64,000 nucleotides of DNA from Daphnia pulex (lineage: Eukaryota > Arthropoda > Branchiopoda > Diplostraca > Daphniidae), in contig NC_060027.1 of NCBI RefSeq assembly GCF_021134715.1, forward strand, positions 2,790,001-2,854,000, given 5' to 3'. Position numbers and translations under genes: made by a program. How positions within the stretch are numbered: position 1 is the stretch's first letter; the number at the start of each line of letters is the position of its first letter. Of this stretch, positions 50,691 to 63,683 are shown piece by piece. The notes under the pieces are model-generated. The model did no database searches and was not told the DNA's origin. It worked only from the letters and a program-made list of their open reading frames with translations.

Positions 50691-52589
50691 TCAACCGAAC
50701 AGACTCATCATTGAATTGGCGTACGCCATTGGCTTCACATCCGGGTGGGGGACGGCCTCGTAAGTTGTAAAGTGGGGCTTCATGTCCTTTCCGTTCATTG
50801 TAATGAAAGCCCCTTTGTTACCCATGGTATCACTAGTGTGGGAAAATCAAGGAGAATTAGCCTATGAAATACTTAAGTTTAACTACTTTAAATGGACCCA
50901 CCAATAGTTGGGAGCAGAGAAAACGGTGATGCATTTTCCATCGTGAGCTTCCTCGTAGCCGTCTGACTTGACTTCGTGACTGCGAACTATGTAATCTAGA
51001 TGATTATGCTCCAAGAAACGGGCGGTAACGTCCGGTCCAAATTGAATTCCCACACCTGCATATTTAATGTTAACGGTTAAATTTTTCTTCGTGCAAATGG
51101 AATTACATCTAAAGTTGATGCTCACCTCGTTTAGACGGAGAACGACCCTTCATCGGCTGAGGATCAGACCAAAGCAGTTCGCACATGATACCTTCTTCGG
51201 GTGGTTGACGGTTGCGATCCGTTATCCGGATGTCTTCCAATGAAATACCGTCCCGCGAAAATAGTCCACCGTGCATAACCTTTTCAAACGTACGTTGGCA
51301 TAAATTAAAATGAAAAGATGAAAGGTGAAGAATGTAACAAAAAAGAAACCTACCAGGACTCGCTGATTAAGACAATGGCACAAAGGAAGCCAATTGTAAA
51401 CTTCGGTGAAGAGCTCAGCCATTTGTGACGAATACTTTGACTTGACTTCGCCTTCAAACCCGTACATTTGGTTCATTGTTTGGCTCTCGTGATTACCACG
51501 CGCCATAAAAAAGTGATTTGGGTACAGCAACTTGAACCCAAACAAGGTAAAGATGCATTCTACAGAGAACGAACCCCGATCTACGAAGTCGCCATTAAAA
51601 AGCTACAAAATCAATGATTAGCTGTGCATCATTACTTTTTATTTTAGTGACTGAAAGATACTCACGAATGGGTTTTCGGTTGACGGGAGACCATTGAGTT
51701 TGAAAATGTTCATGAGATCATAGAACTGACCATGAATATCCCCACATACAGTAAACTTGCTGTCTTCAGGTATGGTTACATCAATAAGCGATGGTTGAGC
51801 TTTGAACAATTCTGCCACCTCTAACAGAATCTGGAAGAAAAGCTTACATTAAAAACCAAATATATCTTAAAAACAATTTAACAACAATACCTGGAAGGCA
51901 TATTTCCTGTGAAGTTTCTTTTGATCCTTATATGCATCCATAAGTTCTTGCATGAATTCTAAAGTCACTCTTCCATTCACCAGGTGAGGGCCAGTATAAG
52001 TGCTCTCAACAGCCATGGAATCAATGTTAATAGATTCTGACACTGATTTCTTCACAGTATCAACAGCAATTGCTCTTTCAAAAGCTTGTTGCCTAACAAT
52101 TTTGCTGCATTCGTTAAATTTCAATTTAGCATCTTTATCATTTGGTCGGGCTTTAAACACAGTTTCGTAATCTTTCAGGGCTAACTTAGTTTTCCCCAAA
52201 GCCATGTAAGAAGCGGCTAATAAAAGAAAAAAAATTATGATGGGTTCATCTTAATGAAATGTTCTTAACCTACCTCTTCTATAGTAACCTTTGACATAGG
52301 TTTTATCCAGGCTGATGGCCTTCGATGCATCTTCTAAGGCATAACCAAAGCACTCTGTCCTTAAATAGGCAAAACTCCTGTTGGCATACAGGACAGCTGA
52401 GGTAGGATTGCACTCAATGGCATTGGAGTAGAGCGTTATGGCTTTGACGTAATTTTGCTCTAAAAAGCCGAAAAATAATATGTAATTATTGCACAATATT
52501 CCTAATTGTTGAAATGGATTACTTTTAAAACATTCATTGGCTTCTTCTTTGAGGGCATCAGCCTTTTCCAGATTCATGTTCTGTTCCAT
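50691..52589 (-). CDS. PPP5C: Serine/threonine protein phosphatase 5
   Basis: Eight exons on the minus strand (52523-52589, 52274-52459, 51891-52216, 51666-51830, 51354-51602, 51126-51279, 50902-51055, 50691-50832) give 480 residues. Residues about 1-125 form three TPR units ([40 protein letters not shown]) that bind Hsp90. The PPP catalytic domain follows: [49 protein letters not shown]. In most relatives the last loop motif before the SVEV strand reads the same. It dephosphorylates Hsp90-bound clients and signalling proteins in the cytosol and nucleus. The tail [12 protein letters not shown] is the usual autoinhibitory end. It diverges from MSH6. Confidence 0.96.
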
Positions 52590-53129
52590 ATTCCTTAATA
52601 AATTTGCAAAAAACAACAAATTGATATAATTCTCTTACGGGGCTTTGAAATGGGGGATGGGTTGATCGTGAACGTTGCCAGTTGCGTGAACACTAAATTT
52701 TCCGTCACGTGTGTCAAAAATCCAAAAAGGAAATTTACATTTAGGTTGCTGAACCAGATTTATGTTCTGCTATCAAATATCAATAACTGTGAACTGACTT
52801 ACTGAGTGGGCAATGCAATTTACATGTATATTTAAAAAAAAACCTTATAAAAGTTTTAATTTAAAAACATAAAATTATTTCTTTACTGTTTTACGCGTAA
52901 TGTATGATTTAAGTGTTATAGAAATAGTTGAGCTATTATATTGACAACCTCGCAACATACTGCTGTTCTCATGTTATTGTGGCGGGACAAACTCGTGGTT
53001 TAGACAAAAAAAAGTGAAAAAAAGGTAAGTTTTTTTCGTTTTAAATTAATGGATTTATGTCCTCGAAACTGAAAAACTATTTTACAATGTAGTGATTTCG
53101 AACGAAGACACAATTAGGGACGCCTTAGA
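52590..53129. promoter_or_regulatory. Bidirectional promoter interval, PP5 and MSH6
   Basis: The two start codons lie 540 bases apart in opposite directions. The interval holds an E-box-like CACGTG-type block near 52705 (CGTCACGTGTGTC). No TATA box is obvious for either gene, as expected for housekeeping promoters. Confidence 0.4.
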
Positions 53130-56100
53130 ATGTCTAAGTCATCCCAGAAAAATACAATATTCAATTACTTCGTGAAATCTCCTACTGCTGCTGGGAGCAC
53201 TACTCCTTCACGAAACACTAATGCTGCATCAGCTTCTTCTCCAACATTTGCGAGCCCTTCAACAAAAACGACACCTAGTCGTGCAGCCTTGACTCCTTCC
53301 AATAAAGATACACCTAAGCTGAAGATTAAACGAGGGTTGTCCCAAACTCCTATACCACAAAAAGAAGGTTATGAGCTTGGCAGTCTTGTTTGGGCAAAAC
53401 TTGATGGTTTTCCATGGTGGCCCAGCCTTGTATGTCTCCATCCTGTAAAGAAAGTAGAAAAAGAAGGTGGAAAGATACATGTACAGTTTTTTGACAATCC
53501 ACCCACAAGATCGTGGATTCACATGAAATTTGCAAGACCTTATACAGGAAGCCAAAATTTCAACTCACTTGGTGTTAGTAAACCTAAAGACAGTGATTGG
53601 AATAATGGATGTAAAGAAGCAGACAATGCTCTTCCAATGTCTGTAGAAGAGAGATTGAAATTAGTAGTTGAACTACTTCCATCTGATGAAGAGAACAGCA
53701 TAAGTGAGGAGTCTACACCAAAAACTGCTACTAAAACATCTAAGAAAACTGAAGGACCCAAACCCAAGAGAAGAAGAATTTTGGTACCAGGTGACAGCGA
53801 TGAAGATGAAGCTTCAGAAGAAGAATACAAGCCAATGGCTGTTGACAGCAGTGAGTCTGAAGTTGAAGAGAGTCTAATTGAAGAAGATCAAGAAAATCCT
53901 ATTTCAGAGGAAGAAGTAGAGGAGGAGAGTCCCGTGAAAAGGAAACGTAAATTACCAGTTGCAAATACGAAAAGTGCTTTAAACACCCCATCTAATTTGA
54001 AGTCATTCGTCTGTGATTCGCCTTCCACCATCAGTAACAGTACCAAAAAGAAACTGTCTGACTTTAGTTGCAGAGATGCTGATAGTGCAGTCTGTGATAG
54101 TCAAAGTGAAGGAAGACAATTCTCACATCTGACTTACGAATTTTTGAAGCCAGCCAATATTCGTGATGGTCAAAGGCGCCGTCCAGATGATCCTGATTAT
54201 GACCCGAGATCTATATACATTCCCGATTCGTTCAAACAAAGTCTAACTCCAGCTATGGTAACTTACAAAATTACCCATTAAAATTTCTACATTACATAAT
54301 TATTATTAATTTCAACAGCGCCAGTGGTGGGAAATGAAAACCAACAATTTTGATGTCATCCTCTTCTTTAAAGTTGGCAAATTTTATGAGCTGTATCACA
54401 CAGATGCCCTGATCGCTGTCAATGAGTTGGGTATTATCTTGATGAAAGGAGATCACGCTCACTGTGGATTTCCTGAACGAGGCTTCGCTAAGTACTCCTC
54501 CCAACTAATCGAAAAGGGTTATAAAGTAGCTCGGGTGGAACAGACAGAAACACCAGAGATGATGACGGAACGATGCAAGCGAATGTCTCGTCCCACTAAA
54601 TTTCACCGAGTCGTAGAGCGTGAAGTATGCCAGATTACGTCACGTGGAACTCGAACCTACAACGCGATTGAAGGAGACAACTGGGAGGTAGTATTTTCAC
54701 AGCACTTAATTGGACTCTAAATAATAACTATGTGGTTTTAGGTTGAACACCATTTCTTAATGGCGCTGTGGGAAAAGAGTGGATCAGAGGCAGCTGGTGG
54801 AAAAGTCGAATTTGGTGTGGCATTCGTTGATACATCAATTGGTAGTTTTCAACTAGGCCAGTTTGAAGACGATCGCTATCGTTCCCGTCTTTCGACGTTG
54901 CTAACCCGTTATAATCCTGTGGAAATCATCTCAGCCAAGCGCGGAGTCTCAAACGATACTACCCAGGTGTGGAACGCTGCCTGCCCTAATGCTCTTCATG
55001 AGATGGTCAGCTCCAACGCCGAGTGCTGGGATCCAGCAAAAACTCTCCGCTCTCTAGCCGAAAGTGATTACTTTAAAGTGAATGGAGACCTTGATTGGCC
55101 GGAAGGCATTCGCCCGTTGCTCGATGACAGCAGTAGCCTTGGCTTGGCTGCCAAAGAGGAGTCTGAACTCGCCATTCGAGCATTGGGAGCCCTTCATTGG
55201 TATCTGAAAGAATGTAAACTGGACCAAGAACTGTTGTCTCGCCGTTCATTCCAAATTTACTATCCGATTGATGAAGAGCCTCAAGGAAATGCCATTTTTG
55301 GTTCCCACATGGTAATATAAAATTCTTTATTTGAAAATTATAGTCACATTAACTCCATTTGTTTTATATGAAGGTGCTGGATGGGATGACATTACGCAAC
55401 TTGGACGTTCTAGTAAACTCTTCCACGGGTACCACAACAGGATCTTTATTGGAGCGACTCAACCGCTGCAACACAGCGTTTGGCCAACGGATGCTTCGTC
55501 ATTGGCTATGCGCACCACTGTGCCAACAGGAAGCCATCGACGATCGACTGGACGCAGTCGAGTATCTTTTGAGCAACACAGCAGCAATAGAAGAGGTTAA
55601 AAAGATTCTAAAGTCTCTTCCGGATTTGGAACGATTAGTGAACAAAATCCACAGTCAAGGCAGTTCACTCAAAGCTAAGAATCACCCCGACAGCCGTGCT
55701 ATTTTCTTTGATGCTCCTATTTACAGCAAGAAAAAAATAACCGACTTTTTACTCACATTGGAAGGCTTCCGGTCGGCCCAAAAAGTTGAAGAATACTTTC
55801 GCGAATCCACCATTATTTCGAAGCTGCTCAGGCAATCGGTGAAGCTAGCGAGTCAAGGCGGGGAATTTCCTGATATGGACGAAGAACTGGAGTTTTTCCG
55901 CCTTGCTTTTGATCATCAACAAGCTGCCAAGGAAGGCACGATGGTTCCTCGACCAGGTGTTGACAAGCAATACGATCAGGCCTTGGAGCGGATAGCCGAG
56001 GTTCAAGCAGACGCCGAGAAGTATCTACTTGATCAAAAGCGTCACTTTGGAGGAAAAGTATCATTTGTTGGTACCGACAAGAAGCGTTTTCAACTGGAAG

Positions 56101-57239
56101 TTTCTGAAGCAGCTGCCAGTCGTGCGAATCATAAATATGAATTTCAAGGTCAGCGCAAAGGATTCAAACGATACTACACTAACGAATCTCGTGTTTTGAT
56201 TCAACAAATGTTGACGGCTGAAGAACAGCGAAATTCGGCCCTCAAGGATATCAGTCGACGAATTTTCGAGCAGTTTGATAATCACCATTTGCTGTGGGAG
56301 AAAGCAATCAAGTGTTTGGCTGTTCTAGATGTTGTCTTGGCTCTCACGGCTTTCGCTGCTGACCAGAAAGTCTGCCGCCCTCGTATCATTCCTCCCGGAA
56401 GCAACCAGCGTCCCTTTTTGCGGCTGATCCAAGGACGCCATCCAGCCCACTCCCAACAGTTTGCCAACAGCGAGTTCATTCCAAACGACGTCACCATTGG
56501 ATCTGGCGTTGTGGAACAATCCGATTCCCAGGTCGAAGCCGATCATTCGCTCACCTTAGTGACGGGCCCAAATATGGGTGGTAAATCGACGTTGATGCGT
56601 CAAGTTGGACTTTGCGTCATTCTGGCTCAGATGGGATCATTTGTCCCTGCTGAAGAATTTGAGCTGACTCCAGTGGACCGACTCTTTACGCGTTTGGGAG
56701 CCAACGACCACATTTTGGGTGGAGAAAGTACCTTCTTTGTTGAACTGAGTGAAACTGCTGCGATCCTGAAGCATGCAACGCTACATTCGCTTGTCTTGCT
56801 GGATGAGCTTGGCAGAGGCACTGCTACCTTCGATGGAACAGCTATTGCATATTCTGTTGTGGATCACTTGGCTCGCCGTCAATGTCGCACTTTATTTTCT
56901 ACTCATTATCACAGCTTGGTCCACGACCTTACTTCTCACCCTCAAGTTCGTTTAGGCCATATGGCGTGTATGGTGGAAAATGACGAAGAGGTGGACGACC
57001 CTAGCCAAGAAAACATAATTTTTCTTTACCAGTTTGTTGATGGAGCTTGTCCCAAGTCTTATGGATTCCACGCGGCACGACTGGCTGGACTTGAGAGGAG
57101 CATCATTTCACGCGGCTTCCAACAGGCGAAACGTATGGAATCAAAAATGTTGTCTGTTCAATTGTTTCGTGATCTGTTCGAAAAACAATCTCCTAAGTTA
57201 CCTGTCGATTTCCAGCCGAATTGGAATTGTCTTTTGTAA
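53130..57239 (+). CDS. MSH6: DNA mismatch repair protein MSH6
   Basis: Four exons (53130-54257, 54319-54687, 54742-55311, 55374-57239) give 1310 residues. Seen: a PCNA-binding box (QKNTIFNYF) at about 6-14, a PWWP domain near 85-180 (VWAKLDGFPWWPSLV), an acidic linker, the mismatch-contacting domain with FKVGKFYELYHTDA (the Phe-x-Glu wedge), clamp and lever, and the ATPase (GPNMGGKST, DELGRGTATFDG, STHYH). With MSH2 it forms MutS-alpha, which detects single mismatches and small loops. The PWWP domain fits chromatin recruitment by H3K36me3. Complete, with large exons unlike its neighbours. Confidence 0.97.
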
Positions 57240-58299
57240 TGGTTGGTATTCACAAAGTTTCGTTTTCTCTGTGCTTACCTACGTACTTAATTATCCCAGG
57301 TTTATTAAAATAAATCAGTGTTATTAAGCGTTTAAATTAAGTTTAATTAAATTATTCGTTTATCGCTTTCCAATTAATTACTACTGAAAACGAAAGAACG
57401 AGTTAAACTTGTTACAGATTTTACCTTGTATGATGATACCTGTTCGATGCTTTAATCAATGCATTTTCTTATCGCACCTGTTTTTTTTTAAATTTTAAGA
57501 CAAAAATTGTCAAAATTCAAACACCAGTTGCCGTAGTGAAAGTAATAATAATGGTATATCAAGATCATTCCGGCCATGGCAACGTCAATTCAAAGATGTC
57601 AAGCCACAGAACTCAAACACGGGTTGCCGATCAGAAAGAATCATCGCCGATGGAAGAAAGGAGACTGCAGGGAAGTAAAGCTGAATGTTGTTCGCATACT
57701 TCGCTTTTTATTTTTAGGCTATATTTTTAAGAAACTATTTTTTTTTTAATCTTCTCAAATTGTTTCACTTATTTTCGTAGATTATATTCACTAATAATTT
57801 AATGGTTTTAAACTCTGTGTCTGTGTAATAATTTCTAAATTAGGCCCTTTTTGCGAGTCACAAACGAACTCACTGTTACTTTTGGTACGTTTCTTTTGGC
57901 TAACGATGGCTTTTTTATCATAGCTCTGATCATTTTCAGCTGTCAAATTAGTAAGGGTTTCAGCTACTTTGCACATTCCTGTAAAAATGTATCGGCAGTT
58001 GTTGTGTGGTAACTTTTTGGTGATGACTGATAACTATTCCACCAATAATGCTCACTTTTTAATTTTTCGATAAATTTCCTTTTTATCTACTAAATCTATT
58101 TCACGGAGATGACGAATATTTGGTTTTTATTTTTCCTTCCGTGGATGCTAAGTGCTGTCACTAGGCGGCTAAATTTTTCTGTGTGTTTAGGGATTGAGCT
58201 ATTCATCCCTAGTGTGTAGAGGGATTACTGTAGGGGGGGGGGGGGAAGGTTACCATTTTGATTTTTGAGACGAGAAACTCCATGCCGTTCTTTTTCTTC

Positions 58300-59930
58300 C
58301 GAGACGCTGACCGAGAAGGTAATCGTCGGGTACCGTCGGTAATCTCTAGTCATCATTGCTGGGTACTTTCTTTCCCGACTTAGTTCTTCATAAAAAAAGG
58401 TAATTCTACTATAATTCTTAAAGTTTTCTACGGTTAATTTACGGGTTACATGGCCTTAAATTTATACTAGCCAATTCAATGTGGCCATGCTTGTTGTACA
58501 CTTGTTTAAAATGTCGTCTCTTGCTGCGTGTAGCACTGTTCGTCACATGTCAAAGTACTTCAGAACAGTACAAGTAATAATGCTGAGTAACTTAATAATC
58601 TTAAGAATTTATTCCCACATTAAAATTCTGTAATTGAGTTTCTGATAGAAATCGAACTTTTTTTAAAATTACTAATTATCATACATTTGTAATCTAAAGC
58701 AACATGATAGTTGCAAATATGTTCTGTGATTGGATTTGCGAGTAAGTTCAGTCGAGAGATGAACTTGAATGATGCTTGCGAAAACATGCATTTTAGTTAA
58801 GAATAATTAAAAGATTTCTTTTACTAATCTAATTAATTTTTGACAGGTTGGTGGAGATTTTTCTCAACGTGCAGAGCCAAGTCAACAAGATGCCTCTTAT
58901 GTATCATGTTGTGAGATGAAAATGGGAAGAAAACAGGAAATCTGAAATGGTAACAATTTACTTGAAAGACACTTGAGCTGGGTTTTGCATTTTGCTTGTT
59001 TGAATTGTAGTCTGTGTGTTCTTTGCTTAGAAATAACTCGAGTTGGGCATAAAACTTTGATTTAGATGACATTTTACAATTACTAACTGCTTCAAATAAG
59101 GGTGTGAAAAGATTTTCATTAGTTTGTGAAAAGTTACAATTTTCTTTAACTCCAGCTCAAGCAGAAGAATTTCCACTTCTCTATTTGGTTGAAAATGTTC
59201 TTGGTTAACTAATGTTCTTTTGCTTTTTTAGATTCCTTTTGGTGTTGAAGCTGTTAATGGTGGTGATGCCTGTTGTGCAGTGGTGTGGAAGGCATTTTCA
59301 GATTGAGAGATGAGCTGAAATGGATGTTTGGCAGACTTACCGTTCAACATAAAACTTCATTATACCATGTTGGTGCCCATGCTGTGTAGAGCTGTTGTGT
59401 GCAAAATAGTTGGTGTTGCCTGATGGCTGTCTGGCATTTCGTTGGTGTGTTCTTCTGTTACCTGTTGAGGTAATGCTGGATGAAAAATTCTCTTCAATTA
59501 TTGACTTGTAACTAAATCTCCGTTCTCGTTTTAGTTCAATCGTACGGCGCCGTTCCAGACTTGATCCATTGGTGAAGCTGAGGAGTTGCTGAAATTCAAG
59601 ACTGATGGATCATTAGATATTACATAAGTTAAAATTGCAAATTATTGACCCTTTTGCCTAAGTAAACAAAATGTCCTCTGTTGCCCAGTTGTGTGAAAAC
59701 CAGGGGTGTCATGGTTGAATGGGGAATTGCAATGAAGTTTGATATTTTCCTTGAGAAAGAAGTTAAACCACAAAGATTCTTATACTCCGATGAACTTTTT
59801 CAGCCTCGAAACATTTCGCTCTCAATATTACCTCGTAACAAAAATAAATTGCTGAACCAAAATCATTTTCTGCTGTACAATTATTATCAATCTACACTTA
59901 ATTTTAATCAATTATTTTACAATAAAAAAT
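58300..59930 (+). ncRNA. Candidate spliced non-coding transcript
   Basis: Three introns can be drawn with good signals: donor after 58399 and acceptor before 58847 (with a CTAAT branch-like motif and pyrimidine tract), donor after 58949 and acceptor before 59232 (TTGCTTTTTTAG), donor after 59469 and acceptor before 59535. An AATAAA-type signal lies near 59921. The joined exons have no long open frame. The 5' end is a guess. It might be a host for intronic small RNAs, but no snoRNA boxes were found. Confidence 0.25.
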
Positions 59931-60823
59931 AATGTCCAATTATCCAGCCCAAATTTTTATTAATTTTTAAAATTTGCTAGAAACAACCACCATTGTCTTT
60001 TTCGCAAAAAATTGGCGATGTACATTGATCCCATGTTTTTTGTTTATAAAATTTAAAACCATTTTTTATCATTTGACATTTTTTATTTATTTTAACACAA
60101 CCACATATATATTTTATGGCCCCCAGGGAGGGGGGGGCCTGTGACTTTCCCAACCGCGATAATAACATGTACCGTTATTATTTTGTTGGTGCGGAAAGCC
60201 GGAATTTAATCTAGCAGTTGTCGACTGTATCAAAACTGACATAGAATCAGTTTGCCACAATCGTATACTGCCCAAGTAAAAACGCAAAAGACGACAGATG
60301 AAACCAATTCAAGTCAGAAACTCACTGGCAGAGCAAAACCACAAATAAAAGGGGATAAAAATATTTCAAATCATCACCACGGATACCACTTGCAAAGCAA
60401 AAAACACAAATGAAAGCAGTTAAAATTTTAAAGTCAGCAATTTGGACAAATTCTGGCTCAGCTGCTTCGGAATAACTCCAGCACAGCTACTTCTGGATAA
60501 CACTGGCACCACATCCTGCATACAACGGTTGAACTTTTCTTCATCACACCTTTCACCATCTGGCTGCAGCGTGCAGCGTGGTTGTTAGACCTATTGAAGA
60601 AAATAAAAAAATTACCATCAGGAAACACAAGTTAACTGGACTCTTACGACAAAAGATAAGGAGTAAGACAAAACAGAATAGCTTAGATTTCTGCAATTTT
60701 AACGAAAGAAGTAATAGTTGAAAAGGTATTCAAATTTCTACAGTAGCAAAGCCAATTGATCTCTAGTGTCATATTAACCAAATAGTTTGAGGAAATCTGA
60801 AGTTAATAATTACTTTTGCTGTT

Positions 60824-60946
60824 GCATGGGATGAGACGTACGACTGGGTACAGGCAGCGAGACACACGAGGCACGACATTTCGGCAATACAGACATTTTC
60901 AATTCAGGTGGCAAAGAGGTATTATCAATCACCTGTAAATTGACAC
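60824..60946 (-). repeat. Dispersed repeat, copy 2 (pair at 6147)
   Basis: Contains GCATGGGATGAGACGTAC and, 107 bases on, ACCTGTAAATTGACAC, matching the copy at 6147 with one or two changes per block and the same spacing. On the minus strand it starts at a TTTACAG acceptor and is open for 40 codons to a TAA, but the reading frame is not shared with the other copy. Confidence 0.5.
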
Positions 60947-61240
60947 AACGAGATTTTATATTCCATTAACCTGATTAATTGACAAGAAATACCTTTTCAT
61001 TTTGGGAAACGTCACGACCGGCATCTCACTTCTGCTGCGTCAAGGAACAAAATGGCCGAAGTTAGTCCTTCAAAGACACTCGCGCCACCTGGTGGACATC
61101 AATTGGATTGCTTACTTGCTGACTGCACGCAGCAGCTAAACTTGAATTCTTGACGCCTTTCACTAGCTGGCACGAAATGAATCAAGTGAGGATGAATACC
61201 AGATTACTCGAACAGCTTTCCCTATGAGACAACACACAAA

Positions 61241-63128
61241 TTAATTACTTGGGCATTCCCGATAATTTTCCGTAACTTGTTCAACATAAAAATCTATAAT
61301 AGTAACAAAAAGTAAGGAGGGTTTCGTCTCTGGTTCGGCTGTTATCTTCATAATCATTTCGCCATCTTTCCAGGCTTCTGCTGTCCGTTTAGTCAAATCA
61401 AATGCATGATGAATGCCAAGTTGACGATGGTCTTTATACCAACGGTCACCTCCAACGCGTTGAATCATCGAGTTCACAACGTAGTTGTATGTAAATGGAG
61501 TATAACAAATGCTGCCGCACATATCGCCAGGTTGACTCCCGAACATTTCGCGAGGGAACGCAGTATCAAAACATGCATCTTCTAGTTTATCTAAAAAACG
61601 ATTCAACGTCGGAGAGGAGGAAAGTGAAATGTTCCGAAAACTGGGAGCATTTCGCCAGCAAAAATCCAAAGGACGCACTAGATTCCGTCGTATATTGTCG
61701 ATTGTGGATGCTCCTAATTCTACACGGTTGGTCAATCGAAAACCATATATAGTAGGGATCATGCTGAGTGGGCAACAAAGAGCTCTTTCAACGTATTTTT
61801 CCGCGGTGTCTGCAAGATACGTCCAAACAATCGATTCAGTAAATAGCAAAGCTGCTGGGTGGTTTGCCAATATTCGGCTGCAAACAACAATAATGTTAGC
61901 TAGCCCAACGTGATCTGCGAGGTTGGAACAATCGATGACATCAAAACGTTTAGCTGATCCAGCGTAGCAAAACTCCAGGGAATCTTCCAAGTGAAAAAAT
62001 ACTTCAACATTTTCAATTCGACTCGATAAGAAAGCAAAAGTCTCTTTAGTATTTTCTGGCAAGATTGGGTCATCATATTGCTCTTGACTGAAGTATCCAG
62101 CTCTTCTTTGGTCAGAGGCAGGTAGCTATCGAAAGGAGATGATAAATAGTGGACTTTCCATTCGAGTGACGTTGGGTCTAGAAGTGTTGGATTAATGCAT
62201 ACGCCAGATTCCTGATTGATTCTGCAATTTCCAGATTGAAAATAAGAGTGGGCTTCACCTCTGACCACTCTTTCTGTAGAAGCTTCACTGTCGACACCAA
62301 AATGTTTTTCGACGTGACATCAGCCAACCAATCGATGACTGTAGAAACGAAATGCACAGGATTCTTAGATCTCTCCCGGAACTCTCCTTCCGACATGCTA
62401 TCCATGCCTTTTAAAATAAAGTGAATCCTATAGAGTATAAAGCACAATATGTAGCAAACATACTATTTTCAATATTTGTTAGCTTGTGACTATCATACCT
62501 CTCTTTATGTATTTTTTTCATCAGTAGTTCTGATTCCGATCGATTTTGTGAGGCAGTAGCATGCCAAGAACTCCAAACTTTCTTCAACTTTTGCAAATGA
62601 TTGCTGTCAGGAATATGAACATTTTCTGGGAGCTTCTCATTCAACAGGTCATTCAGAACTGATAGAAATCTTTTCTGTGTGATTTCCGACCAATCTGTGT
62701 TATACCACACATCCCAGATAAATGAAAAATCATCAGCTTCATCCGGATTGAAATAATTGGCTGAAACGATTTTCAACACCATAATGTTGCGAGCCAAAAT
62801 TGATGGAAGAGCATCATTAAGATGAATATGTTGTGGGTGTTTAGTAGTTATTACGTGAAAAGTTTTTCTTAGGTCTCCACATCCCAAAAAGAGAATCTGT
62901 GATGAAAACAACCAAATTCATGTAAAACATTTCAAACGAAGAAACAGAAGGCACCTATAAACACAAGGATTTAGTAATATATCTCACCTTAGTTATACCA
63001 GTGTTGTCATCACTTTCATGAAAGTTGTAATCTTTCAATAGATTCCTGCCTCGAGTATTGCCAAAAGGATAATAAAGACGGGGAGATTTGCCTAGGACAG
63101 GAGAACCACGTGATGGTGTTCTTAACAT
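61241..63128 (-). CDS. DUF4470-domain protein, frame broken
   Basis: Minus strand. Exons 62988-63128 and 62499-62896 join in phase; the third starts at about 62397. Seen: an N-terminal lead ending YYPFGNTRGRNLLKDYN, then ILFLGCGDLRKTFHVI and FSFIWDVWYNTDW, the DUF4470 domain found at the N-terminus of DNAAF3 and of MYND-type proteins. Further in-family segments follow (HFVSTVIDWL, LDPTSLEWKVHYL, EQYDDPILPENTKETFAFL, CGSICYTPFTYNYV). The third exon needs two frame changes, near 62200 and near 62070, each equal to one missing base. It is either a young pseudogene, a poorly assembled locus, or has very small introns I could not place. Function unknown. Confidence 0.65.
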
Positions 63129-63683
63129 TTTTGCTGCAAAAAAATCCAGTGGTAATATTTTTCAGCTTTCATAAACCTTATATGGTTAGTTCGTTACCTT
63201 CTATGTACTTAGCACGTGATGAATAGCGAAAAACTTAATTTAACGATTACGATATCAGTGGGGCGTGTGCAAAACGATCGAATTAAGACATAAAAGTTCA
63301 GACGACGTGGCTCCCACACACACAGCTGATCAGTCCGGAAGTAGTGGTGGGGGTGGATTCTGGATTGGCGCTCTTTTTGAAATTTACTAGGACGAAACGA
63401 TAAGAACCCGTGTTAGTTGTTATGCCAATTTAAGTCAGTGAACCGCTTTTGCTTTTCCCTATTTAAGAACAAGAAAAAATTTACCATTCAAATTATTTTA
63501 TTTGCTTCAGTCTAAGTATTCGAAAACACAAAAACAGATTATCTTGATTCAACTTGAAAGGAAAATGCAACAACTTAAGCGAATCCACTATGGGGTTTTC
63601 TAAATAAAGAAAGAAAAAACTCGAAAAAGCCAGTGGCTCGAAATTCCGTCTAATAAGGCCATTAATTTGATGTTTTTATCCCA
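63129..63683. other. Interval between the DUF4470 and MYND genes
   Basis: Probably the MYND gene 3' UTR and the DUF4470 gene promoter. No gene is seen. Confidence 0.5.

Larger units (their letters stand above)
57240..61240. other. Gene-poor interval
   Basis: No protein gene is well supported. It holds a candidate spliced non-coding transcript, one copy of a dispersed repeat and a run of about 13 G near 58233. On the minus strand two open exon-like blocks (57791-57973, after a TTTTTACAG acceptor; and 58962-59072, from an ATG to a GTAAAT donor) could belong to an unrecognised gene, but their phases do not join directly. Confidence 0.4.

Noticed and set aside
58233-58246. G-run as a possible quadruplex element
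   Set aside because: A single homopolymer run; no regular G tracts around it.
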